Below, piece by piece: positions 22,062-29,495 of a stretch of 36,116 bases of DNA. The translations under genes were made by a program, and so were the position numbers. Positions within the stretch are counted from its first letter, which is position 1; each line of letters starts with the position of its first letter. The DNA comes from Roseomonas acroporae (GTDB taxonomy: Bacteria > Pseudomonadota > Alphaproteobacteria > Acetobacterales > Acetobacteraceae), in assembly GCF_023223525.1 (NCBI RefSeq), contig NZ_JALPRX010000004.1, positions 1 through 36,116 of the forward strand, given 5' to 3'. The notes below the pieces were generated by a model. That model searched no databases and was not told where the DNA came from. It saw only the letters and a program-made list of their open reading frames with translations.

Positions 22062-22970
22062 TCACTCGCCCTCGTCGGGGATGTTGAGGATGCGGCCGCA
22101 GGCCTTGCAGTGCACCGCGTCCGGCTCGTGCCGCTGCAGGCCGCAGCGCGGGCAGGGGAAGCGCACCTTGTGCGGCCGGAACATCGACTGCGCGAGGCGC
22201 AGGAACAGCGTGACGCCGCAGAACATGATGACCACGGCGAGCAGCCGGCCGGTGGTGCCGGGCAGGGTGATGTCGCCGAAGCCGGTGGTGGTGAGCGCGG
22301 TGATGGTGAAGTAGAGCGAGTCCGCGTAGTTGCCGATCTGCGGGTTGTGGCGGTGCTGCGTCTCGTAGACCAGGCCGGTCATGATGAAGATGAAGACCAG
22401 CAGGTCGGCCGTGGCGGTGATCGATTCCTCGTTGCGCGCGAAGGCCGGGAAGTCGCGGCGCAGGCATTCGAGCAGCCGGTAGGTGCGCAGCAGGCGCAGG
22501 ACGCGCAGCGCGCGCAGAAAGGCCACGCCCTCGCCGGCGAGCGGCACGAGGAAGCTGGCCACCGCCACCATGTCCGCGAGCATGACCGGGCGCACGGCCT
22601 CGCGCAGCGGCCGCGGGCTGGCGAGGAGACGGGCGGCCAGCTCGGCGAGAAGGACGAGGCCGAACAGCACGTCGAGCACCTCGACCGCCGGGCCGCGCCG
22701 CACGAAGGAGGTGGCGGCGATGAAGACCACCGTGGCGAGGTCGAGGCCGAGCAGGGCGTAGCGGAAGCGCTCGGCGCGCGGGGTGGGGCGGAAATAGAGC
22801 TCGTGGAGGGTACGCCGCAGGCCGGGCGGGAAGGGGGCCGGGCAGTCCTCGGCCGGCGGCAGGCGCGCGGCGACGGGGATGCCGGCGAGGCGGCGCCGGG
22901 GCGGGGCGTGGACGGCGGGCGGGGCAGGGGTGTCCGGAGCCGGGGGCGTCGGCGGCATGGTGGCGGGCAT
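22062..22970 (-). CDS. Voltage-sensor potassium-type ion channel with C-terminal zinc ribbon
   Basis: The 302-residue membrane protein has six predicted helices. S4 carries five arginines at every third position (Arg153-Arg165, FLRALRVLRLLRTYRLL). The pore loop has the filter TTTGFGD (227-233), the GFG variant of the K+ signature. After S6 a soluble tail (271-302) has two CxxC pairs, Cys273/276 and Cys288/291, forming a zinc-ribbon-like knuckle. The N-terminal ~50 residues are Pro/Ala-rich. It probably conducts K+ across the inner membrane; gating by metal or redox state through the ribbon is a guess. The start is one of two nearby ATGs (22970 or 22958). Confidence 0.85.
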   Translation of the reverse strand: MPATMPPTPPAPDTPAPPAVHAPPRRRLAGIPVAARLPPAEDCPAPFPPGLRRTLHELYFRPTPRAERFRYALLGLDLATVVFIAATSFVRRGPAVEVLDVLFGLVLLAELAARLLASPRPLREAVRPVMLADMVAVASFLVPLAGEGVAFLRALRVLRLLRTYRLLECLRRDFPAFARNEESITATADLLVFIFIMTGLVYETQHRHNPQIGNYADSLYFTITALTTTGFGDITLPGTTGRLLAVVIMFCGVTLFLRLAQSMFRPHKVRFPCPRCGLQRHEPDAVHCKACGRILNIPDEGE

Positions 22971-23190
22971 GGTGCCTCGGGCGGCGGGCGGGCGCGAGGG
23001 TGGGGTGGGACGACCGGCGAGAAAGCGGCCGCCGTGTGCTGGTGGGGGCGAGGACGGCCCATTGCGCGCCGTGGAGGGGCTTGCCGGCGGCGGGGCCGGG
23101 CAGGCGGGGCGGCTTCCTCCTCCGGAACGCTCATGGAGCCACCGGGGGCTTCGGGAGCATGCGCCGCTTTCCGGTCCCCGACGCGCCGGC

Positions 23191-23637
23191 TCAGCGCCGG
23201 ATCAGGATCACGCCGCCGATCAGCAGCACGGCGCCGGCGAGGCGCGGCAGGTCGATCGGGTGCCGGTCGAGGTTCAGCCAGCCGAAATGATCGAACGCCA
23301 CCGAGCCGAGCATCTGGCCCGCGACAAGCAGGGAAAGGAAGGTCGCGGCCCCGAGCCGCGGGACGAGCAGGATGCCGAGGCCGATGAACAGCGCGCCGAA
23401 CAGGCCGCCGCTCCACCCCCACCACGGGATGCGCGACGCCACCCCGGCCGGCGGCAGGGGATCGCGGAGGGCGCAGGCGAGCAGCGCCATGCAGGCGAGG
23501 CCGACGGCGTAGCTCGCGAAGCCCGACCAGGCGGCCGAGCTCAGGGATGCGCGCAGATTGGCGTTCAGCGCCTGCTGAACGACGATGCTGATCCCTGCCA
23601 GGACGGCGAGGGCGGCGGGGAGAAGGGTGTCGGGCAT
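23191..23637 (-). CDS. DMT superfamily transporter (YdcZ/DUF606-like)
   Basis: The 148-residue protein has about five hydrophobic helices (LLPAALAVLAGISIVVQQALN, SGFASYAVGLACMALLACAL, GGLFGALFIGLGILLVP, TFLSLLVAGQMLGSVAFDHFG, LAGAVLLIGGVILIRR). This is the size and pattern of the half-length DUF606 branch of the drug/metabolite transporters, including the Q-A-L-N-A-N-L motif. The substrate is unknown. It is divergent from a LysR regulator 125 bp away, which is the likely controller. ATG 23637 is preferred; 23664 and 23709 are in-frame alternatives. Confidence 0.85.
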   Translation of the reverse strand: MPDTLLPAALAVLAGISIVVQQALNANLRASLSSAAWSGFASYAVGLACMALLACALRDPLPPAGVASRIPWWGWSGGLFGALFIGLGILLVPRLGAATFLSLLVAGQMLGSVAFDHFGWLNLDRHPIDLPRLAGAVLLIGGVILIRR

Positions 23638-23698
23638 CGGTCCGTGGCCGGTTCGTGGGGGCATCGTCGCGGCGTCCCGGCGGGGCGTCGCGAGACCA

Positions 23699-23728
23699 TT
23701 GACGAACACCGGCAGGCCATGCCGTCAA
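23699..23728. promoter_or_regulatory. Inverted repeat in the DMT/LysR divergent promoter
   Basis: TTGACG (23699-23704) and CGTCAA (23723-23728) form a perfect inverted repeat with an 18-nt centre, midway between the two starts. Each arm also looks like a -35 hexamer for one direction. This is a plausible site for the LysR protein; good -10 partners are not visible. Confidence 0.4.
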
Positions 23729-23762
23729 ATGCCCGGAATGCGGATTTCCATGCGGATGGGGC

Positions 23763-24662
23763 ATGATGAACCCGGCTCACCTCGACCTGTTCTGCGCCGT
23801 GCGGCGCCATGGCGGCATGACGCGGGCCGCCGCGGCGCTCGGCATCGGCCAGCCGCATGTGAGCCGCGCGATCGCGCAGCTGGAGGCCGATCTCGGCTTC
23901 GCCCTGTTCGTCCGCGGGCACGGGAGCGCGCTGCCGACGCGGGAGGGGGAGGCCTTCGCGCGCGAGGTCGAGCGGACCCAGGCCGGGCTCGACCATCTTC
24001 GGCACGTCGCCCGCCAGATACGGGAACTCGGCTCTGCGCCGCTGCGCGTGGCCTGCCAGCCCTCGCTTGCCGCCCGGCTGCTGCCGCGCGCCATCCGGCG
24101 GCTGGAGGCCGATTTCCCGGGCGTGCGCGTCGCGGTCCACGTGCCGGAGCCCGACACGATCTGGGCATGGGCTTCGTCCGGCCGGTGCGACATCGGCCTC
24201 GTGCGGCCCCGTGCCGGCTACACGGGGGTGGCGTGCGAGCCGTTCCTCACGGTCGATGCGGTCTGTGCCATGCCGCGGCGGCATGCGCTCGCCCGCAGGC
24301 GGGCGGTCGCGGTGCGGGATCTCGCGGGGGAGCCGATGATCGTGGGCGGCCCGGGCCTCTTCCGGCAGGCGGTCGAGGCCGCTTTCGCGCAGGCGGGGCT
24401 GGAGCCGCGCTGCAACCTCATGGCGCAGTACACGGCGGCACGCTGCGGCCTCGTGGCCGAAGGGCTGGGGCTTGCCATCGTCGATCCGGTCGCGGCCCGC
24501 GCGCTCGCGGGGCTGCCGATCGTGCTGCGGCCGTTCCGGCCCCGCATACCGATCGAGACGGTGCTGGTCCGCCCGTCGGACCGGCCGCCCTGCCACCTCG
24601 CAGCCCACCTCGTCGGCCTTCTGAAGGCCGAATGCGGTGCGCTGTCGTCCATCCGGACCTGA
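23763..24662 (+). CDS. LysR-family transcriptional regulator
   Basis: The 299-residue protein has an N-terminal winged helix (LDLFCAVRRHGGMTRAAAALGIGQPHVSRAIAQLEADLGFALFVR) and a periplasmic-binding-type effector domain from about residue 92 (PLRVACQPSLAARLLPRAIRRLE, CDIGLVRP, VAEGLGLAIVDP). It resembles regulators of amino acid or opine catabolism but the effector is unknown. It is divergent from the DMT transporter, the classic LysR arrangement. The start may be ATG 23763 or 23766. Confidence 0.92.
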   Translation: MMNPAHLDLFCAVRRHGGMTRAAAALGIGQPHVSRAIAQLEADLGFALFVRGHGSALPTREGEAFAREVERTQAGLDHLRHVARQIRELGSAPLRVACQPSLAARLLPRAIRRLEADFPGVRVAVHVPEPDTIWAWASSGRCDIGLVRPRAGYTGVACEPFLTVDAVCAMPRRHALARRRAVAVRDLAGEPMIVGGPGLFRQAVEAAFAQAGLEPRCNLMAQYTAARCGLVAEGLGLAIVDPVAARALAGLPIVLRPFRPRIPIETVLVRPSDRPPCHLAAHLVGLLKAECGALSSIRT

Positions 24663-24741
24663 CCCGGACTGGCGCACGTCCCCCGGGAATCCCGGGTTCC
24701 GGCGGCCCTGTGCCCCTTGTTCGGTGGTCCGGGAGGGCGAC

Positions 24742-24758
24742 GCCCTCGGGACGAGGGC
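24742..24758 (+). terminator. Hairpin 80 bp after the LysR gene
   Basis: GCCCTCG (24742-24748), loop GGA, CGAGGGC (24752-24758). No T-run follows. Confidence 0.35.
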
Positions 24759-24821
24759 GGGGCCCGGAAAGGCGCGGGCGCATCCGTTCCGCCCCGCGCC
24801 TTCCCGCCTCGCCGCGCCGCG

Positions 24822-24919
24822 GCGAACCGCAGTCCGGTTGGGGCCGCGGTTTGCTGCAGCGCGTTGTTTCAGCGCGGCTTCGCGCCGCCGGGCGTGTCCG
24901 CCCGCCGGCGATCCGCTCT
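24822..24919 (+). repeat. Family-1 intergenic hairpin repeat, copy C
   Basis: 98-bp unit with left arm GCGAACCGCAGTCC, right arm GGGCCGCGGTTTGC (with wobble or mismatch at three positions) and the conserved tail GCCGGCGATCCGCTC. It ends in GCTCTA, the complement of TAGAGC. It stands 36 bp ahead of the methyltransferase start and may lie in its leader. Confidence 0.82.
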
Positions 24920-24954
24920 ATCCTGCCCGCCGCCACGATCCGGGAGCATCCACA

Positions 24955-25563
24955 GTGAGCGACGCAACGGCATGGGATGCGCGCTATGGCGGCGGGGACT
25001 TCCAGTTCGGCGAGGCACCGAACCGCTACCTCGAATCGCTGACGCCCCGTCTGCGGCCGGGCATGCGCGCCCTGGCGGTGGGCGACGGCGAGGGGCGCAA
25101 CGGGGTGTGGCTGGCCCGGCAGGGGCTGGCGGTGACCGCCGTGGACTGGTCGGCGGCGGGGCTGGCCAAGGCGCGCGCCCTGGCGGCGCGGGAGGGCGTG
25201 GCGCTGCGGACGGTGGTCGCGGACCTCGCGGCGTGGGACTGGCCGGCGGCGGCGTTCGACCTGGTGGCGTGGGTGTTCGTGCACCTGCCACCGGCGGACC
25301 GGGCCGTGGCGGCGCGCGGGGCGGCGGCGTCGCTGGCGCCGGGCGGGCTGCTGGCGCTGGAGTGCTTCACGCCGGCGCAGGAGGGGCGGCGCAGCGGCGG
25401 GCCGAGGGACCGCGCGCTGCTGTGGAGCGGGGCGATCGTGCGGGAGGCCTTCGCGGGGCTGGAGGTGCTGGAGTGCCTGGAGGGCACGGTGCGGCTCGAC
25501 GAGGGGCCGCGCCACCAGGGCGAGGCGGAGGTGGTGCGGGCGCTGCTGCGGCGGCCCGGATAG
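24955..25563 (+). CDS. Class I SAM-dependent methyltransferase (TehB-like)
   Basis: The 202-residue protein starts with WDARYGGGDFQFGEAPNRYL, typical of small methyltransferases annotated as TehB-like. Motif I is ALAVGDGEGRNGVWLARQG, the acidic residue after strand 2 is Asp in VTAVDWS, and motif II/III follow as FDLVAWVFVHLPPADR and LAPGGLLALECFTP. The substrate is unknown. The GTG start at 24955 has GGGAG upstream. Longer in-frame extensions run through repeat copy C and are not expected. Confidence 0.85.
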   Translation: MSDATAWDARYGGGDFQFGEAPNRYLESLTPRLRPGMRALAVGDGEGRNGVWLARQGLAVTAVDWSAAGLAKARALAAREGVALRTVVADLAAWDWPAAAFDLVAWVFVHLPPADRAVAARGAAASLAPGGLLALECFTPAQEGRRSGGPRDRALLWSGAIVREAFAGLEVLECLEGTVRLDEGPRHQGEAEVVRALLRRPG

Positions 25564-25647
25564 GGCCGGCACCGGGATGGCCCGGCGGGGCAGGCGTAGG
25601 GAGAGCCAGCGCGCCGGCGGACCGGGGCCCGACCGCCGGCGCCGGGC

Positions 25648-26166
25648 TCATCGGCTGGTGCCGTCCCCGGCGCGCTCGGCGGGGCTGCTGCCGCCCGGCG
25701 TGGGGGGCTGGGCACGGGTGAGCTGGGTGAGCAGGTCGGTGCCGCGCGGGCCGGTCAGGTAGTCCTCCAGGTCCTGGAAGTCCTCGTGCCGCTCGGCGCA
25801 GAGCTCGGGCGTGGCGGGGACGGTCGGCACGGGCGTGGCGCGCACGCGGTCCCGCGAGCCGGCCGGCACGGCGGCCTCCAGCGCGGCGTTGATCTCGGCG
25901 GCGCGGCGACGGGCGGCGTCGGTGAGCGGGAAGTGGCAGGCCTCGGCCTGGCGGATGATGGCGCGGATCTCCGCGACGCCGCTCTGCACGTTGCGGGCGG
26001 GCGGATCCTCGGCGGCGGCGGGGCCGGCGCAGAGGAGGAAGGCGCAGAACGGGAGGAGGGCGAGCGCGGCCAGCGCGGTGCGCCGGAAGGCGGGGCGCGG
26101 GCGGTCGGGTTGCCGGGGCGGGGCGGCGGCCCGGAGGCCGGGCGGCCGCGGCGCGGGTCGGGCCAT
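25648..26166 (-). CDS. Secreted hypothetical protein
   Basis: The 172-residue protein has a long Arg/Pro-rich N-region and a hydrophobic stretch (RRTALAALALLPFCAFLLCAGPAAAE) that reads as a signal peptide. A helical domain follows (QSGVAEIRAIIRQAEACHFPLTDAARRRAAEINAALE), then a short conserved-looking C-terminal part (ELCAERHEDFQDLEDYLTG). Two cysteines in the mature part could pair. No family recognised. The start is uncertain: ATG 26166 is used; 26202 is also in frame. Confidence 0.65.
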   Translation of the reverse strand: MARPAPRPPGLRAAAPPRQPDRPRPAFRRTALAALALLPFCAFLLCAGPAAAEDPPARNVQSGVAEIRAIIRQAEACHFPLTDAARRRAAEINAALEAAVPAGSRDRVRATPVPTVPATPELCAERHEDFQDLEDYLTGPRGTDLLTQLTRAQPPTPGGSSPAERAGDGTSR

Positions 26167-26276
26167 GGCTGGCGGCGGGCGGCGGGGCTGGTGGCGGATC
26201 ATGCCGGAACGAACGCGCGGCGGGCCGGATCGCTCCCGCATCGTGGCGCGGGTGGCGCCGTCGGGCGGAACCGCCA

Positions 26277-26328
26277 GGGGGTGCCGCCCAAGGGGGGATA
26301 CCGCCTGGGGGGGGCACCGCCTGGGGGG
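26277..26328 (+). repeat. G-run repeat, G-quadruplex candidate
   Basis: Four runs of 5, 6, 8 and 6 G (26277-26281, 26292-26297, 26307-26314, 26323-26328) separated by 8-10 nt, with recurring ACCGCCT between runs. It lies in the divergent region between the secreted hypothetical and the epimerase genes. Confidence 0.6.
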
Positions 26329-26439
26329 CACCGTCGGGCGCTGCCGCCGGGTCGCGCCGTTCGGCGTCGCCGTCGGGCGGACCCGCCCGGCCGGGGGAGA
26401 ATCCGGAATGCGGTTCCGTTATCGGAAAGGAGGTTGGGC

Positions 26440-27444
26440 ATGGCCGTCCTGGTCACCGGTGGGTCGGGTTTCGTCGGGTTGAACGTCGCGGCGGCGCTGC
26501 TCGGCGAGGGAGAGGCGGTGGTGCTGTTCGACCGCGCCCCGCCGCCGGGCGCGGCGCTGGCCGCCTTCGCCCCGCTGCCCGGGCGGCTGGCGGTGGAGAC
26601 CGGCGACGTGCGCGACGGCGCTGCGCTGCGCGCGGTGCTGCGCCGGCACGGCGTGCGGCGCGTGGTGCACGGCGCCGCCATCACCGCCGCGCAGCCGCGC
26701 GAGGCGACGCAGGCGCGCGAGATCGCCGAGGTCAACCTGATCGGCACGATCGAGATGCTGGAGGCGGCGCTGGCCGAGGGGGTGGGGCGGGTGGTGCAAT
26801 TCGGCACCGGCGCGGTGTTCGGCGAGCCGGTGCAGGTCGCGCTGCTCGACGAGGCGCGCGACGCGCCGGTGCCGGAATCCCTCTACGGCATCACCAAGTA
26901 CGCGGCCGAGCGGGTGGCGCTGCGCTACCGGCGCACGCGCGGGCTGGACGTGGCGGTGGCGCGCCTCGGCGTGGTGTTCGGGCGCTGGGAGTACGACACG
27001 GGCGTGCGCGACACGCTGAGCCTGCCGCTGCAACTGGCCCTGCTGGCCGAGGCGGGGCGGCATGCGCGGGTGCCGGCCTCGGTCTCGGCCGACTGGGTCT
27101 ACGCCACCGACGTGGCCGGGGCGGTGGCGCGCCTGCTGGCGGCGCCTTCCCTGCCGGGGGCGGTGTACCAGGTGGCGACCGGCCGGCCTTGGTCGGTGGA
27201 GTCCTGGTGCGCGCGGCTGGCGGCGCGACACCCCGGCTTCGCCTACACGCTGGTCGGTCCGGAGGCGGCGGCGGATGTCGGGGGCGGGGCGCCGCGGCCC
27301 CGGCCGCCCTTCGCGGTGGAGCGGCTGCGCCGGGAGGTGGGCTTCGCCGCCGCCTACGGCGAGGCGGAGGCCTTCGCCGACTACGCGGCCTGGCGGGAGG
27401 CGTGGGCGCGCGGGCAGGCGGGGAGCGCGCCGCCGGGCCCATAG
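26440..27444 (+). CDS. NAD(P)-dependent epimerase/dehydratase (extended SDR)
   Basis: The 334-residue protein has the nucleotide motif VTGGSGFVG (6-13), Asp31 at the end of strand 2 (suggesting NAD) and the catalytic pair Tyr149/Lys153 in YGITK. The upstream Ser/Thr position reads GTGAVFGEP, with Thr123 the likely active-site hydroxyl. The C-terminal part has WVYATDVAGAVARLL and YQVATGRPWSVE, as in sugar-nucleotide epimerases. The substrate is unknown and no glycan genes adjoin it. The start has an ideal AAGGAGG site. The stop TAG is the first part of TAGAGC of the following repeat. Confidence 0.92.
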   Translation: MAVLVTGGSGFVGLNVAAALLGEGEAVVLFDRAPPPGAALAAFAPLPGRLAVETGDVRDGAALRAVLRRHGVRRVVHGAAITAAQPREATQAREIAEVNLIGTIEMLEAALAEGVGRVVQFGTGAVFGEPVQVALLDEARDAPVPESLYGITKYAAERVALRYRRTRGLDVAVARLGVVFGRWEYDTGVRDTLSLPLQLALLAEAGRHARVPASVSADWVYATDVAGAVARLLAAPSLPGAVYQVATGRPWSVESWCARLAARHPGFAYTLVGPEAAADVGGGAPRPRPPFAVERLRREVGFAAAYGEAEAFADYAAWREAWARGQAGSAPPGP

Positions 27445-27547
27445 AGCATTTTCAAGCTGAGCGTCCTCGCTCAGCGGCTCGGAAAATGCGAAAAATCAAA
27501 GGCTAGAGCCGTTCCGGCCTGATACAGTCAGGCTGGAACAGCTTTAG
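27442..27547 (+). repeat. Family-2 two-hairpin repeat, copy 2
   Basis: Hairpin 1: outer stem GCATTTTC/GAAAATGC (27446-27453, 27482-27489), inner stem GCTGAGCG/CGCTCAGC (27456-27463, 27468-27475), loop TCCT. Hairpin 2: 27507-27522 with 27528-27543, loop TACAG, two imperfect positions. TAGAGC recurs at 27442, 27504 and 27545, marking unit and half-unit borders. Confidence 0.88.
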
Positions 27548-27716
27548 AGCATTCCCGGGCCGGGCGCACGCGCCCGGCGGCTCGGAAGAGGCGCCGGGTC
27601 GAGGGCCGGGGCCGTTCCGGCAGGGCGGGCGCACCCGGCCGCCCGGAGAGCGCGCCGGGGCGAAGGCCGGCGCCGTCCCGGGCCGGGACCGGGCGCGGCG
27701 CGGGCCGGCCCCCGGT
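27545..27716 (+). repeat. Two further degenerate tandem copies of family 2
   Basis: Copy 3 starts TAGAGCATTCCC and keeps a perfect inner stem GCCGGGCG/CGCCCGGC (27559-27566, 27571-27578) and GCCGTTCCGG. Copy 4 keeps GGGCGGGCG/CGGCCGCCC (27623-27631, 27636-27644, one mismatch) and GCCGTCCCGGG. Similarity fades toward the ppx stop codon. Confidence 0.6.
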
Positions 27717-29234
27717 TCAGCCGCCGACCTCGACGCTGGCCTGCAGCCCGAAGGCGGCGGCGAGCGATTCGACCCGCCGTTCCAGCCCCTCGCCCACGAA
27801 CACGCCGGTGCCCTCGACGAGGCGCAGCACCAGCCGGCCGCCGCGCCGCTCCAGCGTGGTGTTGGCGAGCAGCGCCGGGGTGCCGCCGGAAAGGGTGTAG
27901 GCGAGACGCAGCGCCGCGGCGAGCAGCGTGGCGCGCCGCGCCGAGGCCGGGTCGAGCAGCTGACGCGCCGGCAGCAGGCAGGGCGCCGATTCCGGGGCGT
28001 CGTAGCGCAGCCCCACCACCAGGGCGAGGAAGGCGCGCGCCGGGTGGTCGAGCCCCGCCCCGTACTGGCGCAGCACGCGCAGCACGGCCTGCTCGGCGCG
28101 GTAGTCGGGGTGGTCGCGGCTGCCGATGTCGGAGACCCAGCACGCCGCCTCGCGCAGCCGGCGGGCGGCCGGGCCCTCGGCCTCCGGCGCCTCCTCGAAC
28201 AGCGGCGCGGTCCAGCGCAGCAGCGCCGGCGGCAGGTCGGTGTCGCGCGAGCAGAGCGTGGCCAGCTCGCGCGCCGCGGCCAGCATCGGATCCTCGGCCC
28301 GCGTGGCGGGGTCGAGCAGGCGGCCGTACCAGCCCTCGCGCAGCCCGTTGGCCGAGAACACGACGCGGCGCGCCCCGGTGGCGCGCAGCAGGCGGCGCAT
28401 GGCGACGGCGGCGAAGGGCAGGTCCGCGGCGCGCTTGGCGGAGACGCCGGGCAGGCGCTCCAGCGCCTTGACCGGGGTGGCGATCACCGAGGTGGTGAGC
28501 GTCCGCGCCGCCTCGCGCGGCAGCACGTAGTGGTGGACGATGGAGAGCGGGTAGCCGGACTGGTCGATGTGCAGCTTGGCCAGCGCCCGCCAGGCGCCGC
28601 CGACCAGGTAGAGGTCGCGGCCCGATCCCTCCTTCAGCCAGGGCACGCCGGCGAGGTCGCCCTCGGCCACGGCGCGGGCGCGGGCCGGGTCGCCCCCCGC
28701 GCGCTCGGCGAGGCGGATCGTGCCGAGCGGCAGCGAGGCCACCTCGGCGATGCCGCCGCCGGCGAGGTTCACCACCTCCAGCGAGCCGCCGCCGATGTCG
28801 CCCAGGATGCCGTCCGCGTCGGGGAAGCCGAGGAACACGCCCTCGGCGGAAAGCCGCCCCTCCTCGGCGCCGGTCAGGATGCGGATCGGCACGCCGGGCA
28901 TGCAGGCCTCCAGCGCGGTCACGAATTCCGGCCCGTTGGAGGCGTCGCGCGCCGCGGCGGTCGCCATCACCTCGACGGGCTCGGCGCCCATGGCGCGGGC
29001 CACGGCGTGGTAGCGGCCGAGGACCACCTTGGCGCGGGCGATCGCCGCCTCGTTCAGCCGGCCCGTGGACTGCAGGCCGCGCCCGAGCCCGAGCACCGCC
29101 TTCTCGTTGAAGATGGCGTGCGGATTGCGGCCGCGCCCCTCGAACACCACGAGGCGGACGGAGTTGGAGCCGAGATCGACCACGGCGGCCCGGGGGGCGG
29201 AGCGGGTTTCGTGGCGGGGTGGCGTGTCTGCCAT
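27717..29234 (-). CDS. ppx: Exopolyphosphatase (Ppx/GppA family)
   Basis: The 505-residue ASKHA-fold enzyme has phosphate-1 motif AVVDLGSNSVRLVVF, ATAAARDASNG, the conserved Glu in LTGAEEGRLSAEG and phosphate-2 motif LGDIGGGSLEVV. A C-terminal HD-type helical part follows (ACWVSDIGSRDHPDYRAEQAVLRVL). It removes terminal phosphate from polyphosphate and may also act on pppGpp. It follows ppk on the same strand after 261 bp, giving a make-and-degrade pair. ATG 29234 is used; an upstream in-frame start at 29357 adds a basic, unconserved leader. Confidence 0.93.
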   Translation of the reverse strand: MADTPPRHETRSAPRAAVVDLGSNSVRLVVFEGRGRNPHAIFNEKAVLGLGRGLQSTGRLNEAAIARAKVVLGRYHAVARAMGAEPVEVMATAAARDASNGPEFVTALEACMPGVPIRILTGAEEGRLSAEGVFLGFPDADGILGDIGGGSLEVVNLAGGGIAEVASLPLGTIRLAERAGGDPARARAVAEGDLAGVPWLKEGSGRDLYLVGGAWRALAKLHIDQSGYPLSIVHHYVLPREAARTLTTSVIATPVKALERLPGVSAKRAADLPFAAVAMRRLLRATGARRVVFSANGLREGWYGRLLDPATRAEDPMLAAARELATLCSRDTDLPPALLRWTAPLFEEAPEAEGPAARRLREAACWVSDIGSRDHPDYRAEQAVLRVLRQYGAGLDHPARAFLALVVGLRYDAPESAPCLLPARQLLDPASARRATLLAAALRLAYTLSGGTPALLANTTLERRGGRLVLRLVEGTGVFVGEGLERRVESLAAAFGLQASVEVGG

Positions 29235-29424
29235 CGCATCGGGATCCGGCTGTCGGGGCGCGTGGGCTGGAAGGCCCGTGCACGAATAAGGTTGCGTCGC
29301 CGGGCGCGCAATCGGCGCGGCCGGGAGGCCGGCGGCGTGCCCGCGTCGCGGGCGCATGGCCGGCGGACGGCCGTCGGCGGTGCCGGTTCCGGCTCCCGGC
29401 CGGGCGGGGCCGGCAGGCGGGCCC

Positions 29425-29452
29425 GGGGCAGGGGGGGGCGGGGGGGGCGGGG
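29425..29452 (+). repeat. Short-loop G-run, strong G-quadruplex candidate between ppk and ppx
   Basis: Plus-strand runs of 4, 8, 8 and 4 G separated by only 2, 1 and 1 nt. The genes run on the other strand, so the G-rich strand is the template strand for ppx transcription. Confidence 0.65.
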
Positions 29453-29495
29453 AGGCGCGGAGGGCCCGGCCTCCCGCCCGGCGCCGGGTGCGCCG

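Noticed and set aside
24637-24954. N-terminal extension of the methyltransferase from an upstream in-frame ATG
   Set aside because: It overlaps the LysR gene end and repeat copy C; the family start motif begins just after GTG 24955.
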